DNA of 64,000 nt from [Flexibacter] sp. ATCC 35103 (GCF_001975985.1 NZ_MTQF01000013.1:27379-91378), one strand, 5' to 3'; positions 26,387 to 36,712 are shown, counted from the first letter of the stretch. The notes: generated by a model not told the origin, from the sequence alone. Program-made: numbers and translations.

Positions 26387-27895
26387 ATGTACGATAATCT
26401 GTTACTTCTAAAAGACATTGTGGACAATGCACCCTTGCCAATAGCTGTATATGTAGGACATGAACTGCAAGTAGAACTAGCTAATCCGGCCATGATAAAA
26501 ACTTGGGGAAAAGGCGATCAGGTAATAGGAAAAAAATATCTGGATATTGTTCCTGAAATTGAAAGTCAGCAAATTTTTGATCAGGCAATGAATGTTCTGA
26601 ATACCGGAATACCTTTTCATGCAAATGATAAAAGGGTCGATTTGGTAATTGATGGCGTCATGAAACCGCATTATTTTAATTATTGTTTTATCCCTCTTTA
26701 TAATACGCAGGGAAATATATACGGCGTAATGAATACCGGTACAGAAGTTACGGATCTTCATTTGGCCAAACAAGATATGGAAAGTGCTGAAGAAAGACTA
26801 AGAATCGCAATTGAAGCCTGTGGTATGGGAACATATGAGATAGATCTGGCTACAAAAAAAATAAAAACTTCGGGTAATTTTAATACAATATGGTCTATTG
26901 ATAATGAAATCCCTAATGACGAACTGATAAAAAAATTACATCCTGATGATCAGCTATTGCGTGAAGAAGCACATCTAAATGCTCTGGAAACAGGTAAAAT
27001 GTCGTATGAAGCACGAATAGTAAATGAGGACCAGTCTATTAAGTGGGTTAAAGTTAATGGTAAAATAATCAATGACGAAAATGGAAAACCCAATACAATT
27101 ATTGGGATTATTCAGGATATTCATGAACAAAGAAGATTTGAGGAAGAATTAAAAAAACAAGTCACAGAGAATATTGAAGAGTTAAGGCGATCGAATGATG
27201 ATCTTCTTCATTTTGCCAATGTGGTGAGTCATGACCTGAAAGAACCTGTTAGAAAAATTAAAATTTTTAATAGTCTTTTAAGGAACGAGAGCAGAATTCA
27301 CTTTGATGAAAATTCAAAAAAATACCTCAATAAAGTAGATCAGTCTGCTCAACGAATGCAGACTATTATAGAAGGAATCCTTGCCTATTCTACCCTTAAT
27401 AAATCAACGCAGCCAATTGAAAAAATCAATCTGGATGAAATTGTCGAAAATATCAAAACAGATCTGGAACTTATCATAAAAGAAAAAGATGCTATTTTAA
27501 TCACGAGTGAACTTCCTGAAATAGAAGGCGCTACTATTCTTATTCATCAGCTTTTTTATAATTTGATCCATAATGCATTAAAATTTTCAAAAGCAGATCA
27601 GCCTCCAAGAGTTACGATATCTTTTAGTCTCATTAAAAATAATGGTATCGATTATGCTAAAATAATTGTAAAAGACAACGGAATTGGTGTAGACCCAATT
27701 TTTGCCGACAGAATATTTAATGCTTTCGAAAGATTACATTCTAAAGACCAATACGAAGGAAATGGCCTTGGACTTGCTCTTTGCAGAAAAATAGCCAAAA
27801 GACATAATGGCATTATTTCCTGTGTTAGTGAGATCGATAATGGTGCTGAGTTTATACTAACATTACCACTAAAACAGTTAGCAGAAACGATTTAG
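26387..27895 (+). CDS. PAS-domain hybrid-free sensor histidine kinase, soluble
   Basis: 502 aa without membrane segments. Two PAS domains occupy about 1-130 (NAPLPIAVYVGHELQVELAN) and about 135-265 (RIAIEACGMGTYEIDLATKK, LHPDDQLLREE, NTIIGIIQDIHEQRR). A coiled coil leads into HisKA (FANVVSHDLKEPVRKIKIF, phospho-His near 286) and HATPase_c (LFYNLIHNALKFS, VKDNGIGVD, GNGLGLALCRKIAKRHNG). No response regulator gene is adjacent, so it is an orphan kinase. The signal is unknown. Confidence 0.9.
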   Translation: MYDNLLLLKDIVDNAPLPIAVYVGHELQVELANPAMIKTWGKGDQVIGKKYLDIVPEIESQQIFDQAMNVLNTGIPFHANDKRVDLVIDGVMKPHYFNYCFIPLYNTQGNIYGVMNTGTEVTDLHLAKQDMESAEERLRIAIEACGMGTYEIDLATKKIKTSGNFNTIWSIDNEIPNDELIKKLHPDDQLLREEAHLNALETGKMSYEARIVNEDQSIKWVKVNGKIINDENGKPNTIIGIIQDIHEQRRFEEELKKQVTENIEELRRSNDDLLHFANVVSHDLKEPVRKIKIFNSLLRNESRIHFDENSKKYLNKVDQSAQRMQTIIEGILAYSTLNKSTQPIEKINLDEIVENIKTDLELIIKEKDAILITSELPEIEGATILIHQLFYNLIHNALKFSKADQPPRVTISFSLIKNNGIDYAKIIVKDNGIGVDPIFADRIFNAFERLHSKDQYEGNGLGLALCRKIAKRHNGIISCVSEIDNGAEFILTLPLKQLAETI

Positions 27896-27923
27896 AAAAA
27901 ATATATTTTGTTTACCAAAATAG

Positions 27924-27958
27924 AAAAAGGCATTCGTTATCATCACGAATGCCTTTTT
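27924..27958. terminator. Bidirectional terminator
   Basis: AAAAAGGCATTCGT (27924-27937) pairs with ACGAATGCCTTTTT (27945-27958) between the convergent kinase and dehydrogenase genes; T-runs on both strands. Confidence 0.85.
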
Positions 27959-28007
27959 TTAATTGATGTTTTGATGTATAAATAAATTACACAAAACATT
28001 TTTATTA

Positions 28008-29063
28008 TTATTCTTTCAGAGAATTCATATCAATTACAAAACGGTAACGAACATCACTTTTCAGCATTCTTTCGTATGCTTCATTGATTTCCTGCATTTT
28101 GATAATTTCAATTTCCGAAACGATATTGTGTTCTCCACAAAAATCAAGCATTTCCTGTGTTTCAGCAATTCCGCCAATTACAGAACCTGCTACTGTTTTT
28201 CTTCCCATAATCATAGGTACAGTATTTAAAATTGGTTCTAAACCACCTAAATATCCCACTAAAACCAAGGTACCGTTAATGTTTAATGTAGCCACATACG
28301 GGTTTACATCGTGTACATAAGGAACTGTATCTATAATCAGGTCAAATTTACCGCTTACAGATTTCATTTGAGTATCGTCTGTAGAGATAATTACAGCATC
28401 TGCACCTAATTCTAAAGCGTCTTTTTCTTTATCCGGTGTTCTTGAAAACAAAGTAACATGCGCTCCAAGACCTTTAGCCAATTTTATGGCCATATGTCCT
28501 AATCCGCCTAAACCAACTACGGCAACTTTACTGTCTTTACCCACATTCCAGTGTCTTAATGGCGACCAGGTTGTAATTCCTGCACATAATAACGGAGCCA
28601 CTGCTGCCAGATTTAGGTTTGCAGGAATTTTTAATACAAAATGTTCATCTACTACTACTTTTTCAGAATATCCGCCAAAAGTATGTCCGCCAAGATTTTT
28701 GTCTTTCCCATTGTAAGTTCCTGTAAATCCATTTAAGCAATATTGCTCAAGATCTTGTTTACAGCTTTCGCAAGTGTGGCAGGAATCTACCATACATCCT
28801 ACTCCTGCTAAATCACCCACTTTTAGTTTGGTAACATCGCTTCCTACTTTAGTTACTCTACCTACAATTTCGTGACCCGGAACGGCAGGATATTGTGATC
28901 CTCCCCAATCGTTTCTTGCCGTATGCAAATCTGAATGGCACACACCACAATATAAAATTTCGATCTCTATATCTTTTGCCAGTACATCTCTGCGGGCAAT
29001 GGTCATTTGTTCTAAAGATGCATCAGGCGCTGTTGTACCAAATGCTTTTGTGTTTGTACTCAT
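28008..29063 (-). CDS. Zinc-dependent alcohol dehydrogenase (CAD/YahK type)
   Basis: 351 aa, medium-chain dehydrogenase reducing aldehydes with NADPH. Catalytic zinc ligands in GVCHSDLH and PGHEIVGRV, a structural zinc cluster in CHTCESCKQDLEQYC, and the Rossmann motif GLGGLGH followed by SRTPDKEKDALELGAD. The cinnamyl-alcohol-dehydrogenase/YahK subgroup is the best fit. It lies next to an aldo/keto reductase and near a divergent AraC regulator, so the three may form an aldehyde-handling set. Confidence 0.92.
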   Translation of the reverse strand: MSTNTKAFGTTAPDASLEQMTIARRDVLAKDIEIEILYCGVCHSDLHTARNDWGGSQYPAVPGHEIVGRVTKVGSDVTKLKVGDLAGVGCMVDSCHTCESCKQDLEQYCLNGFTGTYNGKDKNLGGHTFGGYSEKVVVDEHFVLKIPANLNLAAVAPLLCAGITTWSPLRHWNVGKDSKVAVVGLGGLGHMAIKLAKGLGAHVTLFSRTPDKEKDALELGADAVIISTDDTQMKSVSGKFDLIIDTVPYVHDVNPYVATLNINGTLVLVGYLGGLEPILNTVPMIMGRKTVAGSVIGGIAETQEMLDFCGEHNIVSEIEIIKMQEINEAYERMLKSDVRYRFVIDMNSLKE

Positions 29064-29221
29064 ATGTATAAATTTAATTATTATAAAGCTGTAAATTTAA
29101 AACTACTTTGATCCTGAAAAATAACAGAAAAGAAACATTTACTTAAGAAATTCAAACAATTCGAATAGTATCATTTTTATTTTGATGCTGAATTTCCCTT
29201 ATAAATAGGCGGTTTTGCTTT

Positions 29222-30202
29222 TTATTTGCCTACGGCTTTTTGTAAATGAGCAGGATAACGATCTCCTTGTATTGTGGTTTGTGCAAAAGCATCATCAATT
29301 TTTTTAATATCATCTGTTGAAAGATTTATAGATGCTCCGCTAATATTTTCTGTTAATCGGTGAGATTTTGTTGTACCTGGAATTGGTGCAATCCAAGGTT
29401 TTTGTGCTAATAGCCAGCCTAGGGCAATTTGTGCTGGAGTTGCTTCTTTTTGAGATGCGATTGCTGCTAGTAAATCTACCAGTTTTTGATTTGCTTTTCT
29501 GTTCTCTTCACTAAAACGAGGCAAATTATTTCTGAAATCAGTACTTTCGAAACTAGTATTCTCAGTTATTGCACCGGTTAAAAATCCTCTTCCTAACGGG
29601 CTAAAAGGTACAAAACCAATTCCTAATTCTTCAAGTGCCGGTAAAATTTCTAACTCAGGTTCTCTCCACCAAATCGAGTATTCGCTTTGCAAAGCGGTTA
29701 CGGGCTGAACTGCATGCGCTTTTTTGATTGAGGAAACACTGGCTTCAGAAAGTCCGAAGTATTTTACTTTTCCTTCCTGAATAAGATCTTTAATCGTTCC
29801 CGCAACATCTTCCATTGGTACATCCGGATCAACCCTGTGCTGGTAGAATAAATCGATAACATCTGTGTTTAGCCTTCTTAAAGATTCTTCGGCAACTGCT
29901 CTGATATTTTCCGGACGGCTGTCTAATCCTTTTGTAGCATCTCCATCTTTAAAACCAAATTTGGTTGCAATTACCACTTCTTTCCTAAACGTTTTTAATG
30001 CTTCGCCTACCAACTGCTCATTAGCAATTCCGTATGCTTCGGCAGTATCAAAAAAGGTAATGCCTTGTTCATACGCTTCCCTGATTATTTTTATAGCTTG
30101 CTGTTTGTCTAATAAAGGACCGTAAGCATAACTTAATCCCATGCAGCCCAAACCCAGGGCAGAAACTTCTAAACCTTGTGTTCCTAATATTCTTGTTTTC
30201 AT
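29222..30202 (-). CDS. Aldo/keto reductase
   Basis: 326 aa from ATG 30202 (MKTRILGTQGLEVSALGLGC). The longer frame to 30247 adds 15 residues lacking family similarity. AKR signatures: GITFFDTAEAYG (catalytic Asp/Tyr), VVIATKFGFK (Lys), YQHRVDPDVPMEDVAGTI (His), PIPGTTKSHRLTENI (NADPH phosphate). It belongs to the AKR13/YajO-like general stress reductase type. Divergent from the AraC-family gene. Confidence 0.92.
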   Translation of the reverse strand: MKTRILGTQGLEVSALGLGCMGLSYAYGPLLDKQQAIKIIREAYEQGITFFDTAEAYGIANEQLVGEALKTFRKEVVIATKFGFKDGDATKGLDSRPENIRAVAEESLRRLNTDVIDLFYQHRVDPDVPMEDVAGTIKDLIQEGKVKYFGLSEASVSSIKKAHAVQPVTALQSEYSIWWREPELEILPALEELGIGFVPFSPLGRGFLTGAITENTSFESTDFRNNLPRFSEENRKANQKLVDLLAAIASQKEATPAQIALGWLLAQKPWIAPIPGTTKSHRLTENISGASINLSTDDIKKIDDAFAQTTIQGDRYPAHLQKAVGK

Positions 30203-30381
30203 ATGTATTATTTTTTGACTAATTTGTATTTCCTTTTGTCCATACAAAGTTCCTGTAATATCAAAAGCTTTCTTTTATACAGATTACTGTTATTATTACC
30301 ATTTTTACTGATTTGAACAATCAGGCTAAAATGCTAATAATCTGAATACTATATTTGCACTATAAATTTAAAGAATACAAA

Positions 30382-31278
30382 ATGGATCCTATTATAAAAC
30401 TTGAAAAAATTGCTCAATACAATCAATTAAAGGGTATTGAGACCCAAAATCCATTAATAAGTGTATTTGATAATGCAAATACTAAAACATTACCCAATCA
30501 TGCGCGTATGCATTTTAGTTTTTATGCTATATTTTTAAAAGCAGGCAATTGTGGTGAATTAAAATACGGACGCAATAATTATGACTATGATGATGGTACA
30601 ATGGTGTTTGTTGCGCCGGGACAAGTTCTTGAAGTCAATAATCCGGATGATTATCAACCAACCGGACTTGTACTTTTATTTCATCCCGATCTTATAAAAG
30701 GTACTACACTGGCAAAAAATATAAACCAATATTCTTTTTTTTCTTACGATTCGCATGAAGCACTTCATTTATCTTTAAAAGAACAGCAAATTATAAAAGA
30801 TTTATTTAGTAAATTAGAGTATGAATTAAGCCAGTCTATCGATAAACACAGCAAAAGTATCATTACCAATACTATTGAACTCTTGCTAAATTATTGTGTA
30901 CGATTTTACGACAGGCAATTTATAACCCGTGAAAATATCAATACTGATATTTTATCAAAGTTTGAAAATGTATTAAACGATTATTTTCTATCCGAAAATG
31001 CCCAAAATACAGGTTTGCCTTCTGTGAGTTATTTTGCAGATCTTTTACATTTATCTCCTAATTATTTTGGTGATTTGATTAAAAAAGAAACCGGTAAATC
31101 TGCTCAGGAACATATTCAGTTAAAATTAATTAACTTAGCCAAAGAACGAATTTTTGATACTGATAAATCGATAAGTCAAATAGCCTTTGAACTGGGTTTT
31201 AAGTATCCGCAGCATTTTAATCGAATGTTTAAAAAGAATACCGGTTACACGCCTATCGAATACAGAAGCTTAAATTAA
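30382..31278 (+). CDS. AraC-family transcriptional regulator
   Basis: 298 aa from ATG 30382 (MDPIIKLEKIAQYNQ). The frame opens 9 codons earlier, but the extension would overlap promoter sequence. An N-terminal cupin-like sensor domain (YDYDDGTMVFVAPGQVLEV) precedes a double HTH (SVSYFADLLHLSPNYFGDLI, then SISQIAFELGFKYPQHFNRM and FKKNTGYTPIEYR). Divergent from the aldo/keto reductase gene, which it probably controls together with the dehydrogenase. Confidence 0.93.
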   Translation: MDPIIKLEKIAQYNQLKGIETQNPLISVFDNANTKTLPNHARMHFSFYAIFLKAGNCGELKYGRNNYDYDDGTMVFVAPGQVLEVNNPDDYQPTGLVLLFHPDLIKGTTLAKNINQYSFFSYDSHEALHLSLKEQQIIKDLFSKLEYELSQSIDKHSKSIITNTIELLLNYCVRFYDRQFITRENINTDILSKFENVLNDYFLSENAQNTGLPSVSYFADLLHLSPNYFGDLIKKETGKSAQEHIQLKLINLAKERIFDTDKSISQIAFELGFKYPQHFNRMFKKNTGYTPIEYRSLN

Positions 31279-31309
31279 AACAACAGAAACCAAACCATAA
31301 ACCACAAGA

Positions 31310-32893
31310 ATGCTTGATAACTTTCCTTTTTACCTGGGTATATTAATTGTTATTTTATTGCTGATTATGTTAGCAAATAAAATAAAAGTTGCTTATCCTA
31401 TATTACTTGTACTGGCCGGATTGGCAATTAGTTTTATTCCCGGAGTCCCTATTATAAATATCGAACCTGAACTGATCTTTTTTATTTTCCTGCCTCCGTT
31501 ATTGTATGAAGCCGCATGGACAGTTTCCTGGAAAGAAATGTGGCGCTGGCGCAGGATCATCACCAGTTTTGCTTTTATCGTTGTTTTTGTTTCGGCATTG
31601 TCTGTAGCATTAGTGGCCAATTATATTATTCCGGGGTTTTCGCTGGCATTAGGTTTTGTTTTAGGCGGTATCGTTTCGCCACCGGATGCCGTAAGTGCGG
31701 GCGCAATTCTTAAATTTGTCAAAGTACCTAAAACTATTTCGTCCATATTAGAAGGTGAAAGCTTACTGAATGATGCCTCTTCGTTAATCATTTTTAGATT
31801 TGCCATGATTGCCGTGGCGACAGAACAGTTTATATTTTATAAAGCGGCGGCCAGTTTTAGCTGGATGATTATTGGCGGTGTGGCAATTGGTTTATTAATA
31901 GGCTGGCTTTTTATGAAAGCACATAAATATTTGCCTACAGATGCTAATGTCGATATCGTTTTATCATTGCTTACGCCATATATTATTTACCTCGCTGCTG
32001 AAGAAGTTCATAGTTCAGGTGTATTGGCAGTGGTTTGCGGCGGATTGCTTTTATCCAATAACAGACATCGTTTCCTGAGCAGTAAATCTCGTTTGCAGGG
32101 TATAAATGTTTGGGAAAGTTTTTGCTTTATATTAAATGGGTTTGTCTTTATGCTCATAGGTTTAGATTTACCACAAATTACAAAAGGTCTCGAAGTCGAA
32201 GCCGTAAGTATGTCAGCAGCAATTGGGTATGGAGTTCTTATTACGGCAGTTTTAATAATCAGCAGGATATTATCTACTTATGGCGCTGTAGTTGTTACCT
32301 TGATTGCACGCAATTTTATAACGGTTGCTGACAGAAGAAACCCGGGTTTAAAAACTCCTTTTATATTGGGCTGGACCGGAATGAGAGGCGTTGTTTCATT
32401 GGCAGCTGCTTTATCAATACCTGTATATCTAAATAATGGCAATGGTTTCCCGCAACGAAACCTAATCTTGTTCATCACGTTTATCGTTATTCTTTTAACA
32501 CTCGTAATTCAGGGATTAACGCTGCCTTATTTTATCCGGAAAATTAAACTTAAAGATGTTTACGATGATGCTTTACCTCGTGATGAAGCTTATAAAGCCT
32601 TACGAAAAGAATTAGCAGAATATGCTTTAGAGTATCTAAAAACAAATTATAACGATCATGTTGCCACTAATATTTCATTACAGCAATTAATCCTGAAGTG
32701 GGAACAGCTGAGTAATGAAATCGATAATGAATCTATAAGTAAAGATTTAAAACATATTTATGTTGATTTGCTAAACCAGCAAAGGCAATGGCTGATTAAT
32801 AAAAACAGAACAGATCAGACTCTGGATGAATCTATTATCAGGCGCCAAATGCATTATCTGGATATTGAAGAAGAAAAGTTACGCTATATCTAA
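31310..32893 (+). CDS. Na+/H+ antiporter, CPA1 family
   Basis: 527 aa. About 12 membrane helices in residues 1-400, with the antiporter motifs FFIFLPPLLYEAAW, GGIVSPPDAVSAGAILK, SLLNDASSLIIFRFAM (the Asp pair region) and GWTGMRGVVSLAAALSIP. A cytosolic, charged C-terminal tail of about 125 residues follows. Exchanges external protons for cytosolic Na+ (or K+). It starts 31 nt after the AraC gene, so it may be co-transcribed with it. Confidence 0.93.
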   Translation: MLDNFPFYLGILIVILLLIMLANKIKVAYPILLVLAGLAISFIPGVPIINIEPELIFFIFLPPLLYEAAWTVSWKEMWRWRRIITSFAFIVVFVSALSVALVANYIIPGFSLALGFVLGGIVSPPDAVSAGAILKFVKVPKTISSILEGESLLNDASSLIIFRFAMIAVATEQFIFYKAAASFSWMIIGGVAIGLLIGWLFMKAHKYLPTDANVDIVLSLLTPYIIYLAAEEVHSSGVLAVVCGGLLLSNNRHRFLSSKSRLQGINVWESFCFILNGFVFMLIGLDLPQITKGLEVEAVSMSAAIGYGVLITAVLIISRILSTYGAVVVTLIARNFITVADRRNPGLKTPFILGWTGMRGVVSLAAALSIPVYLNNGNGFPQRNLILFITFIVILLTLVIQGLTLPYFIRKIKLKDVYDDALPRDEAYKALRKELAEYALEYLKTNYNDHVATNISLQQLILKWEQLSNEIDNESISKDLKHIYVDLLNQQRQWLINKNRTDQTLDESIIRRQMHYLDIEEEKLRYI

Positions 32894-32985
32894 ATTGACT
32901 TTACTACACAGTTAATTTGCCTGTATTACTATTTAAAAAAAGTGAACTTAAGCCCTTGTCATTTAATAAATTAAAACAAAGCAAA

Positions 32986-33234
32986 TTACCTAAAAAGTGT
33001 TATAGTATCTGCCAGATTCTCTCTGTTGATGAATTCAGTAATAAATTCATGAACTTCATTTTTAGTCTCAAGCGGAGTTTCAAAAGAATTGATATGATAT
33101 TCATCGTCCTGGTCCAGAATATGGATAATTTCTGTGTATCCTTTAGAAATTAAAGTGCCCTTTAATTTAATGATATTCAACTGTTGTTGACCATCTAATT
33201 CCTTGCGGACTTTTAGTTTTATAGCTTTTTCCAT
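32986..33234 (-). CDS. Small hypothetical protein
   Basis: 82 aa (MEKAIKLKVRKELDGQQQLN ... TEIIHILDQDDEYHINSFET ... VHEFITEFINRENLADTI). Acidic and soluble, no known motif. Alternating strands and a C-terminal helix suggest a compact fold. Composition and codon use look genuine, and the convergent placement after the antiporter gene is normal. Function unknown. Confidence 0.65.
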   Translation of the reverse strand: MEKAIKLKVRKELDGQQQLNIIKLKGTLISKGYTEIIHILDQDDEYHINSFETPLETKNEVHEFITEFINRENLADTITLFR

Positions 33235-33675
33235 ATTGAATGTTTTTAAATTAATTTTATAGGAATTATTCTCAAATATAAAAATTAATCAGTTTCAAAT
33301 AGTGTTAAAATTTAAAATACAATACACTACTTATCAACACATTACAAAGACAATTGTCAGTTTTATTTTATTTTAAATATTTAATAAATTTCATATTCAT
33401 TTAAGTTAAAAAACTATCAAATTATATCATTTCGTCCCAAAATTACGTCCATTTACTCGCTTTAAAGAAGCATTCACCTATTATCAGGCTATTATGACAA
33501 AAACAGGTGTTTCTACGTGAAAAAGGTTCCTAATAAATTTCTAACTTCAAACCTGTTAAGAAAGTAGTTTTTTTCTTAATTGTCAATGAAACTTTTAAGC
33601 TTTAAGATTACATATAGTTATGAACATTTCTTATTTCATTGTTTGTGTTATAAGAATAAAAATGGAGAAAAAATC
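33235..33675. other. Intergenic region without recognised genes
   Basis: 441 AT-rich nt between divergent genes. An inverted repeat TTAAGAAA ... TTTCTTAA near 33557-33580 may be an operator or hairpin. A 32-codon extension of the next ORF into this region looks non-coding. Nothing else was seen. Confidence 0.35.
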
Positions 33676-34194
33676 ATGAAAATAGGAATTATAGGAGTTG
33701 GAAATATAACATTGGAGTTAGCCAACAGATCAGCACAATCCGGACATGAAGTATTAATAAGTAATCCGCGTGGTACAAGTACTATAAAAGATTTGGTGCA
33801 AAATATGGGAACCAATGTAAAACTGGTTCATACATGCGAAGCCGCAACAGCCGAAATTATAATAGTATTTCTTCCTCGTGAAAATCTTGAAGTTTCTATA
33901 CATGATTTACCGGATATGACGGGAAAAATAATCCTGCATACAAACAATCCTATCTTTAATGTAAATACGATTTCGTCAACTACTTCAGACCAATCATCAT
34001 GCTCTCTTTTAGCTTCATTATTGCCTACTTCTCATGTTGTAAAAGTATTTAATCCTTTAGAGCCTATAGTAATGAATCATAACAGGACTAAAATATTCTT
34101 TACAGGAGAAGATCAAAAAGCAAAGAATAACGTAAAAGCTTTTCTGTACACTTTAAATTTGTCGGGAATTGATCTTTCAGAATTAAATACGTAG
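33676..34194 (+). CDS. NAD(P)-binding F420-reductase-like protein
   Basis: 172 aa from ATG 33676, preceded by GGAG. The Rossmann start MKIGIIGVGNITLELANRSA, then HEVLISNPRG (phosphate of NADP), and GKIILHTNNPIFN are typical of the 'NADPH-dependent F420 reductase / NADP oxidoreductase, coenzyme F420-dependent' family. In bacteria without F420 such proteins are reductases of unknown substrate. It is slightly shorter than the usual 190-220 aa, lacking much of the C-terminal helix region. Confidence 0.8.
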   Translation: MKIGIIGVGNITLELANRSAQSGHEVLISNPRGTSTIKDLVQNMGTNVKLVHTCEAATAEIIIVFLPRENLEVSIHDLPDMTGKIILHTNNPIFNVNTISSTTSDQSSCSLLASLLPTSHVVKVFNPLEPIVMNHNRTKIFFTGEDQKAKNNVKAFLYTLNLSGIDLSELNT

Positions 34195-34202
34195 CGTGGT
34201 TT

Positions 34203-34290
34203 GAAATATATGACGCTCCTATGGAGCTTGAATACTTATGAAACCTTGAAATATTTGCTATAAATATTACGCTCCTATGGAGCTGGAAAA
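34203..34290. repeat. Palindromic repeat pair (locus 2)
   Basis: Two copies of CTCC-TAT-GGAG preceded by ATATATGACG or AATATTACG strings, with TTTGCTATAAATATT between them. Same family as the loci at 18.3-19.0 and 56.9-57.4 kb, here between convergent genes. Confidence 0.75.
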
Positions 34291-34344
34291 TAATAATTTC
34301 CTGCGAAATATAAAATGATATAAAATGAAACTTACATATATAAA

Positions 34345-34375
34345 AAACCCTTTACCAGATAGTAAAGGGGTTTCT
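34345..34375. terminator. Terminator of the B12 operon
   Basis: AAACCCTTTAC with GTAAAGGGGTTT (one bulge), 6-nt loop and flanking A/T-runs, 30 nt past the last gene of the minus-strand cobalamin operon. Confidence 0.75.
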
Positions 34376-34403
34376 TTTTATTATTCAAAGAAAGTTATCC
34401 TGA

Positions 34404-36686
34404 TTAATTTTTGATAAACTTCTGCGTGTATTTCGCTTTATCAGTCACGATATTAATAATGTACATTCCTTTTATAAAATTACTTACATTAATTTGGTTA
34501 TTCGCAACTGTTGCCTGTATTGTTTTTCCTGTAACATCATAAACAAATACTTGCAGTACTTCATCTTCCGTTTGGATATTTAGAATTTCTGAAACCGGAT
34601 TAGGATAAATTGCCAGGTTTAATTTCTTAAATTCTCCGGTTCCTAAAGTAGTATTCACATTTACCGCAACGGATTTTTCAACTACTTTACCATTAGAATT
34701 AAAACTTATTACGACAGTAGCACTACCTTGGTTTTTTGGAGTCAGGATCAATTCGTCATTCGTATTTATGACTGCCGAAACAACATCGTTATCACTATTT
34801 GACTTTACCGTTTTTACAATAGCAACAGATAAATTATCTGTATCAGAAACAACCGTTTTTAAGTCGATTACTGTTGGCGTATTTACTGAAACCTGCGATG
34901 GTAATGCTGTACTTACAACAGGCGCAATATTATCAGGGAAAACCGTAACGGCCGGAAACCAGTAATAATCATCTAAAACCTTCGTATTGATTAAAGTTCC
35001 AGAAGTATTATAAGTATGAATCCAGTTTTTTTGGTAATGTGCTCCGTATCCGCTTTCTGTAGTATTTAGAATTAAATTGTCAGATACAGGATCGACACGT
35101 AATGCTGCTCCGTAAGGAATTTGCTTGTACGTACCTGTTTGCCCCGGAATTGCTGCAAAATTTTCATTGAAGGTTTTTGTCGCAACATCAAATCTCACAA
35201 TTTGTGTTCCTGAATTAAAACTATTAATCGAGTTAATCCAGTACAAAGCATTTTGCTGAGTGCTATAAGTAAAGGTTCCTGCATTCCAGGCTCCCCATGC
35301 CCCAATATATTTAGTTGTAGGAATTGCGTATGTTGTTGTTGCAAAAGTAGCGGCATCAACATTGACTATTTTTTGATCCTGGATTGCCCAGATACTTCCG
35401 TCTTTTGCCTGAACAATGGAGTGAAATGCACCTGCAATAGTTTTAATTACAGTATTTGTATTAGGATCAATTACTAAAACTCCGGTATTTTGTTTTACTG
35501 CAAATACATATTGAGAAGTACGGATCATATTCCCAATTTGTCCCGCGTATTGACTTCCGCCACCAGTTGCAGGTATCAGAGATCCTACTTGCATATTAGC
35601 AATATCAAAAGTAAAAATTCCGTTTGAAGCACCAATGTAGCCCAGGTTTTCGTTGACCCCTACAAAAGAACGTCCGTCTCCGCCGCCAATAGTATTAAAT
35701 CCGGCAATTTTCTGCATGTTTTTTGCATCGGCAACAACCAGTCTTCCACCTGGAGTGTACATACTGTCTCCGCCATCTGCGGCTTGTTTTGAGATAAAGT
35801 AAAATTTATCTCCGTAAATTGTTCCGTATTGTGTCGTTGCACCAAAAGCCTGACTGTTATTTACAGTACTATATACTCTATAATTGATACTGCCATCGTT
35901 ATTAACAAAATTTACAGATCCGTTTGTATGCCCGAACCATTCTTCGTTTACTACAAAAAATCCGTTGGTAAAATCTGTTGCCATCACATATGGTGTAACC
36001 GGAGTAAATGTAGATTGAATAGGAAACTCCTCAAATGATGGTCTAAAACTCCAGGCATCCCAGGAACCATTCTCTAAAACACGACTGCTAACTCCCACAC
36101 TTGAGTAACCAAAATCAGCATTAGCAGGATCTTTCACATTATATGACCAATAGCCATTTGTGTACCATCCTGATTGCCAGTGATCATTTGCATCTATAGC
36201 AGTATAATTATCAAAATCATAAACGGTAGTATTTATAATACCATTTACCGGATAATAAGGATACGTTACATTTCCATCTTTATAAAGTCCGTTACTATTT
36301 GCACCATTTAGGTCGAAGCCTAATCCTCCAAGAGCAGTCCCAAATTGTGTTCCCTGATAAAGTAAAGAGAAAAAACGGTGATCTGCTTTTAAAATTGCTT
36401 TCATCATATCTTCACCCGTTGCGGTACCATCCCATCTAAATCCCCAAACTAAGGCATCAGAATTTTTACCGTCATTCCACTGTATTACAAACGCAGCCTG
36501 ATTAGAACCTGTACCTACCCAATATTGAATATCAGCAAAAGTAGTTGTATTTGCAACAGCTTTTTTAGTGCTTTTTGCAGTTGTATTTTGTTTAAGATCT
36601 GGTCGCGGTATTCCTTGTACGGTTACCTGCGCATTGCCAAGAAAGGCAAAAAACAGCATTATTAGTAAAAAGTAATTTTTCTTCAT
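34404..36686 (-). CDS. DUF5074-like surface protein with type A T9SS sorting domain
   Basis: 760 aa, last gene of the cobalamin-riboswitch operon. After a signal peptide (MKKNYFLLIMLFFAFLGNAQ), residues about 40-230 form a domain containing YWVGTGSNQAAFVIQWNDGK and WGFRWDG. Residues about 240-570 look like a beta-propeller of DUF5074 type (FVVNEEWFGHTNGSVNFVNN, AGFNTIGGGDGRSFVGVN, VIDPNTNTVIKTI). An Ig-like linker follows, then a type A sorting domain (LAIYPNPVSEILNIQ ... GMYIINIV ... KFIKN). The type IX system would place it outside the cell. Operon context suggests cobalamin or corrinoid capture; direct binding is not shown by sequence. Confidence 0.85.
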   Translation of the reverse strand: MKKNYFLLIMLFFAFLGNAQVTVQGIPRPDLKQNTTAKSTKKAVANTTTFADIQYWVGTGSNQAAFVIQWNDGKNSDALVWGFRWDGTATGEDMMKAILKADHRFFSLLYQGTQFGTALGGLGFDLNGANSNGLYKDGNVTYPYYPVNGIINTTVYDFDNYTAIDANDHWQSGWYTNGYWSYNVKDPANADFGYSSVGVSSRVLENGSWDAWSFRPSFEEFPIQSTFTPVTPYVMATDFTNGFFVVNEEWFGHTNGSVNFVNNDGSINYRVYSTVNNSQAFGATTQYGTIYGDKFYFISKQAADGGDSMYTPGGRLVVADAKNMQKIAGFNTIGGGDGRSFVGVNENLGYIGASNGIFTFDIANMQVGSLIPATGGGSQYAGQIGNMIRTSQYVFAVKQNTGVLVIDPNTNTVIKTIAGAFHSIVQAKDGSIWAIQDQKIVNVDAATFATTTYAIPTTKYIGAWGAWNAGTFTYSTQQNALYWINSINSFNSGTQIVRFDVATKTFNENFAAIPGQTGTYKQIPYGAALRVDPVSDNLILNTTESGYGAHYQKNWIHTYNTSGTLINTKVLDDYYWFPAVTVFPDNIAPVVSTALPSQVSVNTPTVIDLKTVVSDTDNLSVAIVKTVKSNSDNDVVSAVINTNDELILTPKNQGSATVVISFNSNGKVVEKSVAVNVNTTLGTGEFKKLNLAIYPNPVSEILNIQTEDEVLQVFVYDVTGKTIQATVANNQINVSNFIKGMYIINIVTDKAKYTQKFIKN

Positions 36687-36712
36687 GTTATAGTTAATTT
36701 AAAAATTTATTA

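Noticed and set aside
33557..33580. Possible terminator TTAAGAAA...TTTCTTAA
   Set aside because: It lies upstream of a gene rather than behind one, and the stem is A/T-only; kept only as a remark in the intergenic entry.
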